A DNA stretch of 5,521 bases from Thermoproteota archaeon (lineage in GTDB: Archaea; Korarchaeota; Korarchaeia; B14-G2). Positions 1 through 5,340 of this stretch are shown here, piece by piece. The stretch is taken from NCBI GenBank assembly GCA_003661385.1, contig QMWA01000121.1, positions 1 to 5,521 of the forward strand, in the 5' to 3' direction. Under the pieces are notes generated by a model. It was not told the origin of the DNA, ran no database searches, and saw only the letters and a list, made by a program, of their open reading frames with translations. The translations under genes were made by a program, and so were the position numbers. Numbering within the stretch: the stretch's first letter is position 1; each line of letters begins with the position of its first letter.

Positions 1-511
1 CTCTGCTGAGGATAGCCTCCATTATGTCCTCTGGAGCCCTCTCTGGTGAAAGCAGGATCCTCTCAGGCTCCTCAACCCTGTAAACGAGGATATCTCCCTC
101 CTCACCTGAAGCCCTCACTGAGGCCAGTAGGACCCCCCTACGGTAGAGCTCAACCCTATCTCCGCTGTAGACCAGCAGGAGCCCGCTTGGGGATGCGAGT
201 ATAGGCTGGAGGGTGCTCCCCTCCTGGAGCAGCGACCTAGAGACCCTCGCTATCAGCTCCCCTCCACCAGCTGCAGCCAGGACAGCCTCGCTGGCATCCA
301 GCTCCCTCACTGCAGCACCACCTGGGACATCAGCTTCAAGAGCTTGCCTGCCAGCGAGCTTAGACCCGCCTACACTCGCCTCAGCTGCGAAAAGCACCCC
401 ACTGGCCACAACAGCCCTCTTATAGTCCTCGCCTGAAGCAGCCTCGACTATGCAGGTGAGCTTCCTCCTAGCTGCAAGCTCGACAGCATCCTGGAAGGAG
501 AGCTCGTGCAT
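1..511 (-). CDS. Hypothetical protein, N-terminal part (3' end beyond left edge)
   Basis: An open frame on the minus strand starts with ATG at 511 and stays open for 170 codons to the window edge, so the C-terminus is missing. The start is supported by a TATA-like box centred 26 bases upstream, which predicts a leaderless mRNA beginning at or next to the ATG. The protein begins MHELSFQDAVELAARR and has no signal peptide or membrane segment, so it is probably cytoplasmic. Residues 5-80 alternate helix and strand with a 'G-V-L-F-A-A-E' stretch (38-44), then 'G-R-Q-A-L' (54-58). This is loosely reminiscent of archaeal/bacterial DUF4388- or DUF2226-type domains, but I would not assign it on this basis. 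Residues 103-150 look like a run of short beta strands (LLLVYSGDRVELYRRG). Codon use matches the neighbours. No function is proposed; reality as a gene is likely, identity unknown. Confidence 0.75.
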   Translation of the reverse strand, partial: MHELSFQDAVELAARRKLTCIVEAASGEDYKRAVVASGVLFAAEASVGGSKLAGRQALEADVPGGAAVRELDASEAVLAAAGGGELIARVSRSLLQEGSTLQPILASPSGLLLVYSGDRVELYRRGVLLASVRASGEEGDILVYRVEEPERILLSPERAPEDIMEAILSR

Positions 512-533
512 AGGAGCTGAGTGCTGTGAGGGG

Positions 534-540
534 TATTAAG
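534..540 (-). promoter_or_regulatory. TATA-like box for the gene starting at 511
   Basis: The minus strand reads CTTAATA here, centred 26 bases before the ATG at 511. That is the usual archaeal TATA-to-transcription-start distance, so the transcript probably begins at the start codon (leaderless). The box lies in the short gap after the stop codon of the upstream gene (547). Confidence 0.55.
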
Positions 541-546
541 GTATTG

Positions 547-1254
547 CTAGTGCCAGACTGGCCTAGCTCTCGGGAGCCTAGGTACTGGAGCAGGCTCCCT
601 CCTAGGCCACATGAGCAGGACTCCTATAGCTAGCAGCGCTAGCGCAGCCACCTTGAACAGCACATGTGAGGTATCGACCTTTATGCTCTGGACTGCAGCC
701 ACTACAAGCGTCACGTTGGCTTCCCTGCCCGACTTGTTCTTTATCTCGAGCTTTATCGGGTCCTGCCTCTCAACCCTGAAGGTGCACATGATCTTGCGTG
801 TGCTTTTCTCAGCTACAAGCGTGCTGTTCCTCCTTGTGACAACGACCTCAAGCGGGAGCGTGGAGGCTATCTCAAGCTTCACTTCCACCCCAGGCTTAGC
901 TGCTATGGTCCCAGCCCACTCCGAGCCCTCGTCGAGCATTATAGGTATCTTCTCAAGCTGGACTGGAAGCTTCATCGCAGTTAAGGTGACTGGGTTGAGG
1001 CTCAGGTACATCAGGAGCACTGCTGCCGCTACCACAGGAGCATACTTGACTCTGACCTTCCTCCTAGGCCTCCTAGCTGCGAGCAGCCTCCTCTCAATGG
1101 AGTTCAACCTGGCTAAAAGCTCTCCTGTAAGCTCTCTGAAGGCCTCGTCGCTTATCAGCCCTCGGGAGTGCATGCTCTTGAGATACCTGTAGCTATCCTG
1201 GACTTCAGCTAGCTCCCTCTCAAGGTCCTCGACTATACCATAGTACTCGGCCAA
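547..1254 (-). CDS. Two-segment membrane protein with SHOCT-like N-terminus and beta-rich outer domain
   Basis: This 235-residue protein starts with TTG at 1254; no in-frame ATG lies nearby, and a TATA-like box sits 30 bases upstream. Residues 8-60 are strongly helical and charged. Residues 25-52 (LKSMHSRGLISDEAFRELTG onward) match the pattern of SHOCT-type helical hairpins, 'L-x-x-L-x-x-x-G-x-I-S-x-E-x-F'. A basic stretch (RRPRRKVRVK, 61-70) precedes membrane segment 1 (about 71-90). The loop of about 105 residues is beta-rich, with sequons at N143, N173 and N180, which suggests an extracytoplasmic, possibly glycosylated beta-sandwich. Membrane segment 2 is about 198-216, followed by a short Pro/Arg-rich tail. 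Both termini would lie in the cytoplasm by the positive-inside rule. It forms its own unit. The gene family is not recognised; membrane anchoring or envelope sensing is a guess. Confidence 0.8.
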   Translation of the reverse strand: MAEYYGIVEDLERELAEVQDSYRYLKSMHSRGLISDEAFRELTGELLARLNSIERRLLAARRPRRKVRVKYAPVVAAAVLLMYLSLNPVTLTAMKLPVQLEKIPIMLDEGSEWAGTIAAKPGVEVKLEIASTLPLEVVVTRRNSTLVAEKSTRKIMCTFRVERQDPIKLEIKNKSGREANVTLVVAAVQSIKVDTSHVLFKVAALALLAIGVLLMWPRREPAPVPRLPRARPVWH

Positions 1255-1280
1255 GCTGTAATGGAGACGCTGAGCTTTGA

Positions 1281-1288
1281 GATAAACT
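1281..1288 (-). promoter_or_regulatory. TATA-like box for the gene starting at 1254
   Basis: The minus strand reads AGTTTATC, the only A/T-rich stretch in the 60-base gap between the genes. Its core TTTAT is centred 30 bases before the TTG at 1254, predicting a very short leader or none. It supports independent transcription from the upstream HAD gene. Confidence 0.5.
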
Positions 1289-1314
1289 TTACGCTGTGAA
1301 GCCAGAACCAGAGC

Positions 1315-1986
1315 TCAGGTGCTCGACTCAAGCACCTGGCGAAGGTAGCTTGGGAGCTCCCATATCCCAGCTAGAACAGCCTTGGCTCCATGCTTCAGCA
1401 GCCTATGCTCTGGCTCAAACCCTGTTCTCACAGCTACCGGGTGTACTCCAGCTCTCCTAGCTGACTCCATGTCAACCCAGTAGTCGCCAACGAACACTGC
1501 TTCACTGGAGTCCACGCCAAAATGCCCTAGTGCAAGCCTTATCAGCCCAGTCCTAGACCATGTGAGCTCATCCTCCTCGCTGCAGTCAGCCATGGTGAGG
1601 ACGCTGTCCACGAGGTGAGCTAGCCCATGCTGCTCCAGCTCCCTCCACACGTCTGCTGGCCTACACTCCCTGCCAGTAGTGACCGCAGCCCTAAGCCCCC
1701 TCTCTCTGAGCCACTCTAGAGCTCTGCCTGCGCCATAGTATGCTCTGTCTAGTGGGTGAGCTACACTACAGTATCTCCTCCTGAACTCAACCCAGAAGCT
1801 CCTGCTGTCACCTGGTATGAGCTGGTCTAGGGTGTCATCAGAGTACATCCTGATGAACCTAGGCCAGTCGACCTGAGGAGCTCCATGCTCTTCTAGCACC
1901 ATGTTGAAGACGAGGTGGAACCTGTGTATCGTGTCTATGAGGGTCTGGTCTAGGTCTAGGATCACGAGCTTAATCAAGCACACCAC
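1315..1986 (-). CDS. HAD-superfamily hydrolase (phosphoglycolate phosphatase-like)
   Basis: This 223-residue cytoplasmic protein has the HAD phosphatase layout. Motif I is VILDLDQTLID, with nucleophile D11 and acid D13. A helical cap of the C1 type spans about 16-85. Motif II is VTTGR, with T103 or T104. Motif IV is FVGDYWVDMESARRAG, with D168 and D172 for magnesium. The motif III lysine is not obvious: the segment before 'GLIRLALGHFGV' reads W-S-R-T, so R145 may take its place. The overall pattern and length fit phosphoglycolate phosphatase/beta-phosphoglucomutase-like enzymes, which hydrolyse small phosphate esters; the substrate cannot be told. The frame opens with GTG at 1986, with GTG at 1983 and TTG at 1977 as alternatives; all overlap the end of the MBL-fold gene, so the two are probably co-transcribed and translationally coupled. 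No strong Shine-Dalgarno motif separates the start choices (a GGTGA lies 14 bases before 1986). Confidence 0.9.
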   Translation of the reverse strand: MVCLIKLVILDLDQTLIDTIHRFHLVFNMVLEEHGAPQVDWPRFIRMYSDDTLDQLIPGDSRSFWVEFRRRYCSVAHPLDRAYYGAGRALEWLRERGLRAAVTTGRECRPADVWRELEQHGLAHLVDSVLTMADCSEEDELTWSRTGLIRLALGHFGVDSSEAVFVGDYWVDMESARRAGVHPVAVRTGFEPEHRLLKHGAKAVLAGIWELPSYLRQVLESST

Positions 1987-2554
1987 TCAGCTTCAGCTTC
2001 TCACCTGGCTTGAGCAGCCTGGCCTCGAGCCCAGCCCTCTTCAGCTCCTCAACGAGCCCGAGGGCCCTGTCCATGTGCTTCTCTGGGCTGTAGTGCACTG
2101 GAACCACGAGCCTAGGCCTCACCTTAAGCATGCTCTCCACATACCTGCTGTAGTACTCTGGGTAGCATGCTGTGAAAGCTACTACAGCTCTGGTGCTTGG
2201 GAAGTCAGCTGCGTCACCAGCATGCAGCACTCCATCAGCTAGGTAGGCTATGCACTCAGCTGCCTTCCAGCACTCTACGCTGAAAGCCTTTACTCCCTCA
2301 AACTCGTCTCCACCTCTGACTGGAGTCCCCTGGATCCCATAGGCCTCCAGGGTGCTCTTGGGCGCGTAGACTCTGGTCTCAGGCTTCCTGGCTTTAGCTA
2401 GGTGCTCTGGGTTGATGTGGTCGCTGTGCTCGTGTGTCACCAGGATTATGTCAGCTGGAGCCTCAGGCTCAACAGTGTAGCAGGGGTCTATCAGTATCCT
2501 CCTGGAGCTCACGACCTCGACACACGAGTTGCCAAGCCACCTGACCTCCAGCAT
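1970..2554 (-). CDS. MBL-fold metal-dependent hydrolase, UPF0173/UlaG-like, lacking one metal histidine
   Basis: A 194-residue protein from ATG at 2554; a GTG two codons earlier (2560) is possible, but the ATG matches the family's usual N-terminus (MLEVRWLGNSCVEV). Motifs in order are L-I-D-P (strand 2 region), THEHSDH with H41, H43, D45 and H46, LHAGD with D114, and LVVPVHYSP with H154. This is the UPF0173/UlaG-like branch of metallo-beta-lactamase-fold hydrolases, usually 220-240 residues, so this copy is compact. The family's third zinc histidine, found in 'Q-A-F-H' in bacterial UPF0173 proteins, aligns with S92 in VKAFS, and no histidine lies between residues 51 and 111. C95, E100 or another residue could replace it. 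Substrates of the family are mostly unknown. It heads a two-gene unit with the HAD phosphatase, overlapping it by 17 bases, and has its own TATA box. Confidence 0.9.
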   Translation of the reverse strand: MLEVRWLGNSCVEVVSSRRILIDPCYTVEPEAPADIILVTHEHSDHINPEHLAKARKPETRVYAPKSTLEAYGIQGTPVRGGDEFEGVKAFSVECWKAAECIAYLADGVLHAGDAADFPSTRAVVAFTACYPEYYSRYVESMLKVRPRLVVPVHYSPEKHMDRALGLVEELKRAGLEARLLKPGEKLKLSGVLD

Positions 2555-2582
2555 AGGCACCTAAGCCCTACCTGCTAGCAGA

Positions 2583-2588
2583 TTTAAA
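2583..2588 (-). promoter_or_regulatory. TATA box for the MBL-fold/HAD gene pair
   Basis: The strand-symmetric hexamer TTTAAA (within AATTTAAAT) is the strongest A/T-rich site in this part of the window. Its centre is about 31 bases before the ATG at 2554 and 26 before the GTG at 2560, so transcription should start near 2559 with a leader of about 5 bases or none. It lies directly after the stop codon of the CPBP gene (2595). Confidence 0.65.
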
Positions 2589-2594
2589 TTCAGC

Positions 2595-3407
2595 TCAAGC
2601 AAGCTGGCTGCTGTCAAGCTGCCTCGAGAGGGCTATGGCTGCTGCAGCGTAGGCTAAGGCAGCTGCCCCCTCTATCACCGCCACCTGGAGGCCACCTGCC
2701 TTCACCACAGCGTCCACTACCCTGATGTTCAGGGCGTTGTCTCCAGCTAGGAAGTGTAGTATGATAGGGGCTGTAAGGGACCTCGTCTGGTCGTATACGA
2801 AGCCTGCTACAAGCCCGAAGTAAGCCGTGTAAGCCACGTAGTGTGCTGCATACCAGCTCAGCAGCCCATGCCCGTAGTAGGCTGGCCAAACCAGGTGCCA
2901 CAAGCCGAAGAGCAGGGCCTGAGCCAGGTTGGCCTTCACCCGCCCGATGCACTCTGCCAAGCTTGTCTGCAGAGCTCCCCTGAACAGCCCCTCCTCACAT
3001 GGCATGTTGAGCACTAGCATAGCTGTGATCAGCCACTCCTCTCGGCTAAGTGGGTTGAAGCCTGCTCTGAAGCTGAGCTCCCAGCTTCCACCTGTAGCCC
3101 AGGCTTCAGCAGCTGGAGCAAGCGCCTCGAACAGCAGCATGTACAGTGCAGTCAGCAGGAGCCCAAGCAGGGTATGCCTCCAGATGCCACGTGTAGTGAA
3201 GCCTACTGTGCTCCAGCCTACACCTGAGGCTGCAACGTAGCCTACTAGAGCTAGTGTCCCAGCTAGCTTAGACAGGATTATGCTCCCAGGCTCACCAGGA
3301 GACCTCAAGATGAATATGTCAGCGTACCTGGCTGCTGCAGCCACAGCCAGAGCCCCCAGGGCCCCCAAGGCGAGCTTGTGCTCCCTCCTCAGCTCCCCCA
3401 CCTCCAC
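2595..3407 (-). CDS. CPBP-family intramembrane glutamic endopeptidase (CAAX/Abi)
   Basis: A 270-residue multi-pass membrane protein with about seven or eight hydrophobic segments. It carries the CPBP (Rce1/Abi) signature: motif 1 CEEGLFRG with E138, E139 and R143; motif 2 FGLWH with F167 and H171; motif 3 IILHFLAGDN with H218 and then D223/N224. Family members are intramembrane proteases that cut prenylated proteins, leader peptides or membrane-bound regulators; the substrate here is unknown. In motif 3 the usual H-x-x-x-N spacing appears stretched by one or two residues, but the key histidine is present. The GTG start at 3407 is supported by GGAG (3415-3418 on the minus strand) seven bases upstream. 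The start lies inside the preceding PEGA-like membrane gene (19-base overlap), so the pair is very likely one operon with coupled translation. I see no separate promoter. Confidence 0.9.
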   Translation of the reverse strand: MEVGELRREHKLALGALGALAVAAAARYADIFILRSPGEPGSIILSKLAGTLALVGYVAASGVGWSTVGFTTRGIWRHTLLGLLLTALYMLLFEALAPAAEAWATGGSWELSFRAGFNPLSREEWLITAMLVLNMPCEEGLFRGALQTSLAECIGRVKANLAQALLFGLWHLVWPAYYGHGLLSWYAAHYVAYTAYFGLVAGFVYDQTRSLTAPIILHFLAGDNALNIRVVDAVVKAGGLQVAVIEGAAALAYAAAAIALSRQLDSSQLA

Positions 3408-3778
3408 GCTAGCGCTCCAGCTAGGACTGCAGCCAGGTAAGCTGCTCTAAGCCAGCTCGGGGGCTTCTGCCTGAGCTCAACCCACCCCTTTGAGGTGGGG
3501 TAGCCTATGAAGCTGAGGCTATAGCTGCCAGGCTGAAGCCTGAGCTCAACGCTCCCCAAGCCAGCTGGCCTGCCGTTCACCAGGATGGCTACAGGCTCAC
3601 TGAAGTAGACTCTCACCGTGGTCTCGTGCTTGAGGTGGAGCATGAGAGTCATGTTGCCGTGGACACCCTCCCCTCCACCATACAGCGGGGTGAGCGTGGG
3701 GTAGACTAGCTCAGTGAAGCCAGCTAGCACGAGCCCACCTAAAACCACTGCAGCTGCTATAGCAGCTACCCCCCTCAA
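3389..3778 (-). CDS. Small two-segment membrane protein with PEGA-like outer domain
   Basis: This 129-residue protein starts with TTG at 3778, chosen because a TATA-like box lies about 28 bases upstream and no ATG is available in frame nearby. Membrane segment 1 is about 4-22 and could act as a signal anchor; segment 2 is about 108-125, followed by the tail WRWGS. Between them lies a domain of about 80 residues predicted to be outside the membrane, with a sequon at N42. Residues 55-93 (VRVYFSEPVAILVNGRPAG, then LQPGSYSLSFIGY) follow the PEGA pattern: a strand, 'P-V-x-I-x-V-N-G-x-x-x-G', then 'L-x-P-G-x-Y-x-L-x-F-x-G-Y'. PEGA domains are surface beta-sandwiches. The gene precedes and overlaps the CPBP protease gene, so a partner or substrate role for that protease is plausible but unproven. 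No homologue is recognised by name. Confidence 0.75.
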   Translation of the reverse strand: MRGVAAIAAAVVLGGLVLAGFTELVYPTLTPLYGGGEGVHGNMTLMLHLKHETTVRVYFSEPVAILVNGRPAGLGSVELRLQPGSYSLSFIGYPTSKGWVELRQKPPSWLRAAYLAAVLAGALAWRWGS

Positions 3779-3803
3779 GCAACCCCCACTAGAGCAAGCT
3801 GGG

Positions 3804-3809
3804 ATTAAA
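3804..3809 (-). promoter_or_regulatory. TATA-like box for the PEGA-like/CPBP gene pair
   Basis: The minus strand reads TTTAAT, centred about 28 bases before the TTG at 3778, predicting a transcript start near 3780. It sits back to back with the box for the plus-strand polymerase gene, so the roughly 50-base intergenic region is a divergent promoter. Confidence 0.5.
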
Positions 3810-3811
3810 GT

Positions 3812-3817
3812 TAATTA
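3812..3817 (+). promoter_or_regulatory. TATA-like box for the Wzy-like gene
   Basis: TAATTA, part of the A/T-rich block 3804-3817, is centred about 25 bases before the ATG at 3839. It predicts a transcript starting at or very near that ATG. The alternative box TTAAAG (3806-3811) would start the transcript near 3834. Either choice puts the GTG at 3827 upstream of the predicted mRNA start. Confidence 0.45.
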
Positions 3818-3822
3818 CTGAA

Positions 3823-3829
3823 GGGGGTG
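3823..3829 (+). promoter_or_regulatory. Possible Shine-Dalgarno sequence favouring ATG 3839
   Basis: GGGGGTG resembles the archaeal Shine-Dalgarno consensus GGAGGTG and ends nine bases before the ATG at 3839. It covers the alternative GTG start at 3827, so it favours the ATG if the mRNA has a leader; if transcription begins at the ATG, as the TATA box suggests, it would not be used. Confidence 0.3.
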
Positions 3830-3838
3830 CAGCCAGGT

Positions 3839-5044
3839 ATGCTGAGGCTTAAGCTTCTGGAGCCTAAGGCTGTCTTCATAGCTGGGAACATCATCTACCT
3901 CGCTCTGGCAGCTGCTGGGGTGGCTAGCGGCGTCTATAACCCCCCCTTCAGCCCCAGCCCCCAGGCTGTGAGGCTAGCTGCCATAGCTGCCGTAGCTGGA
4001 GCTATCTCATTCACTCTAGCAGCTGAGGCTGGAGCTCGGCTTGCACCCAGGGACCTAAGGCCTCTCTCGCTGCCAGCAGCCTTAGCCTTCACAGCTATCC
4101 TAGCTAAGGCAGCTGCCCAGGCAGGTGCCTCCCCTATGCTGCTAGCTGCAGCAGCCCCCTGCCTTCTGATACCATTCTGGAAGCTTGAGGAGGTAGATAG
4201 CCTAGCCTCGATTGCAGCTGGAGTAGCCTTGATGCTCCTAGGCTTCAAGGAAGCTGGCGGCATACCAGTGCTAGACGCTAGAGCAGCTAGCCTGTATAAC
4301 GCCAGCTTCACTAGAGCCTTCTCCTACACGCTCCTAGCCTTCGGGTGCGCCCTGTGGGCTGCTTTAGAGGGGAGCTCTGTGAGGAGAGTTGCGCCAGCCC
4401 TCCTGTCAGCTGCTCTGCTGGCCTTGACCGGCTCTAGAGCTGACCAAGCTGGGGTTCTGGCTTCAGCAGCTGCTTCAGCTTGGCTCTCCAGGGGGATAGG
4501 GGCCCTAGGCCTCGTGTTGATGGCTGTAGCCTGCATCACCCCGCTCGCTGTGCTTGAGGTCCCAGGGTGGCTTGGGAGCTATGCTGGCTTGAAGTACCTC
4601 CTGTACAGGCCCTCGACCACCATCTACTCGCTGCTCAAGCTAGCTGAGCACGCTGGAGAGGGGGCTGGCAGAGCCCTATTCACACTGAGAGGTAGAGCTG
4701 TTGTAGCAGAGTATGTTGGAGCTGAGGCAGGCAGGAGCATAGCCTCAACCTGGTTTGGGCCTCCCCTGCTAGACTACGGGCTCCCTGGAGTCCTCCTGGT
4801 GCTAGGCTTCACAGGCTTCACCCTAGGCCTAGGGTATGGGAGGCTTCTCAGAGAGAGAAGCGAGCTCAGGAGGAGGCTCCTAGCCTCAACCTACTCGCTT
4901 GCCCTAGCTCAGCTAGCCATATGCCTGGACTTCGGCCCAGACCTAGCTGTGATAGCAGGCTACATGCTGCTAGCCTACATATACACTGCAGCACGCTACG
5001 AGCCTGGGCTCACACCCAGGCTACGCAAGCTGCTAACTAGGTGA
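3839..5044 (+). CDS. Multi-pass membrane protein, Wzy-like oligosaccharide repeat-unit polymerase
   Basis: A 401-residue protein from ATG at 3839; a GTG at 3827 would add four residues. It has about eleven or twelve hydrophobic segments rich in Ala and Leu, with a large polar loop at about 245-305. Features recalling the oligosaccharide repeat-unit polymerase family (TIGR04370-like, O-antigen polymerase Wzy) are GGIPVLD (140-146) followed by R148, LTGSR (196-200) after a membrane segment, and, after the polar loop, S-T-W-F-G-P-P-L-L-D-Y-G-L-P-G (303-317). Length and layout fit that family, in which conserved arginines are implicated in joining lipid-linked glycan units on the outer face of the membrane. 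In archaea such proteins could make surface polysaccharide or extend glycans for S-layer glycosylation. No glycosyltransferase gene is visible next to it, which leaves the call open; another polytopic membrane protein is the alternative. Confidence 0.7.
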   Translation: MLRLKLLEPKAVFIAGNIIYLALAAAGVASGVYNPPFSPSPQAVRLAAIAAVAGAISFTLAAEAGARLAPRDLRPLSLPAALAFTAILAKAAAQAGASPMLLAAAAPCLLIPFWKLEEVDSLASIAAGVALMLLGFKEAGGIPVLDARAASLYNASFTRAFSYTLLAFGCALWAALEGSSVRRVAPALLSAALLALTGSRADQAGVLASAAASAWLSRGIGALGLVLMAVACITPLAVLEVPGWLGSYAGLKYLLYRPSTTIYSLLKLAEHAGEGAGRALFTLRGRAVVAEYVGAEAGRSIASTWFGPPLLDYGLPGVLLVLGFTGFTLGLGYGRLLRERSELRRRLLASTYSLALAQLAICLDFGPDLAVIAGYMLLAYIYTAARYEPGLTPRLRKLLTR

Positions 5045-5251
5045 AAGCCCCCTCGAGGACTCAGCCTAAAGAGCTCCAGCTGCACACGATGCCACAGAGG
5101 AGCTGCTAAGGAGCCAGGCCAGGAGCCCACAGCATACAGCGCCCGCGTGCCTAGACCTGAAGGCAGTGAGCTACCATAGGAGGCTCAGGCGTTGAATACG
5201 GCTTAAGCAGGCGACCCCGAGGAGAGCTGCTTCATGGAGCCTGGAGGCCAG

Positions 5252-5264
5252 CTAGGGACCCTAG
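5252..5264. repeat. 13-base inverted repeat CTAGGGaCCCTAG
   Basis: Six bases on each side of a central A are perfectly complementary. It lies just before the hairpin at 5271 and is strand-symmetric, so it could be a protein-binding site or part of a larger fold. CTAG-containing palindromes are common in this window, so chance is a real possibility. Confidence 0.4.
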
Positions 5265-5270
5265 GGCCCA

Positions 5271-5296
5271 GCGTCCTGGGGCTAAGCTCCAGACGC
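5271..5296 (+). other. Predicted stem-loop
   Basis: Read on the plus strand, GCGTC pairs with GACGC and, after one bulged C, TGGGG pairs with CTCCA (one G-U pair), closing a five-base CTAAG loop. The minus-strand version has an A-C mismatch in place of the G-U pair, so the plus-strand RNA is slightly favoured. It lies about 45 bases past the stop of the minus-strand gene ending at 5341 and about 227 bases past the stop of the plus-strand gene. No T-run follows it directly, so it is not a typical terminator. Confidence 0.5.
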
Positions 5297-5340
5297 CCCT
5301 GCATCCAGCTTGGTGCCACTGTGCTAGCTTGAGCAATGTT

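Larger units (their letters stand above)
5045..5340. other. Gene-free stretch between convergent genes, possibly holding a structured RNA
   Basis: This stretch lies between the stop codons of the convergent plus- and minus-strand genes. Only very short frames are present (for example ATG to TAA over about 33 codons on the minus strand near 5200-5302), none with convincing start signals. I found no tRNA T-loop, no recognisable SRP or RNase P RNA motif and no clear C/D boxes. It contains a strong predicted hairpin (5271-5296), a 13-base inverted repeat (5252-5264), and TTAAG-like elements (about 5202 on plus, about 5340 on minus) that could serve as weak promoters. It could be an unannotated small RNA, overlapping 3' untranslated regions or decayed sequence. 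Confidence 0.5.

Noticed and set aside
213-425. Plus-strand frame of 70 codons opposite the left partial gene
   Set aside because: Low-complexity Ser/Ala/Pro product, antisense to a longer frame with an aligned promoter.
611-1192. Long plus-strand open frame (193 codons) opposite the two-segment membrane protein gene
   Set aside because: It is antisense to a gene with coherent domains, a promoter and sequons. Its Ser/Thr/Leu-rich composition is what the complement of such codons gives, and no plus-strand TATA box precedes it.
1901-2242. Plus-strand open frame of 113 codons
   Set aside because: It lies opposite the conserved motifs of the MBL-fold and HAD genes and has no recognisable domain or start signal.
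2614-2952. Second minus-strand frame inside the CPBP gene
   Set aside because: It is the shifted frame of the CPBP coding region and yields a low-complexity Arg/Gly/Ser/Leu product; the other frame holds the protease motifs.
2595-3407. CPBP gene as a bacterial-style abortive infection or bacteriocin-immunity gene
   Set aside because: Nothing nearby suggests a toxin, bacteriocin or phage context; the motifs only support membership of the protease family.
3934-4311. Minus-strand frame opposite the Wzy-like gene
   Set aside because: Ala/Ser-rich shadow of a GCT- and CTN-rich membrane protein gene, with no promoter and no domain.
5180-5215. Possible tRNA fragment around GCGTTGAATACGG
   Set aside because: The T-loop consensus GTTCRANNC is not met and no acceptor or anticodon arms could be drawn.
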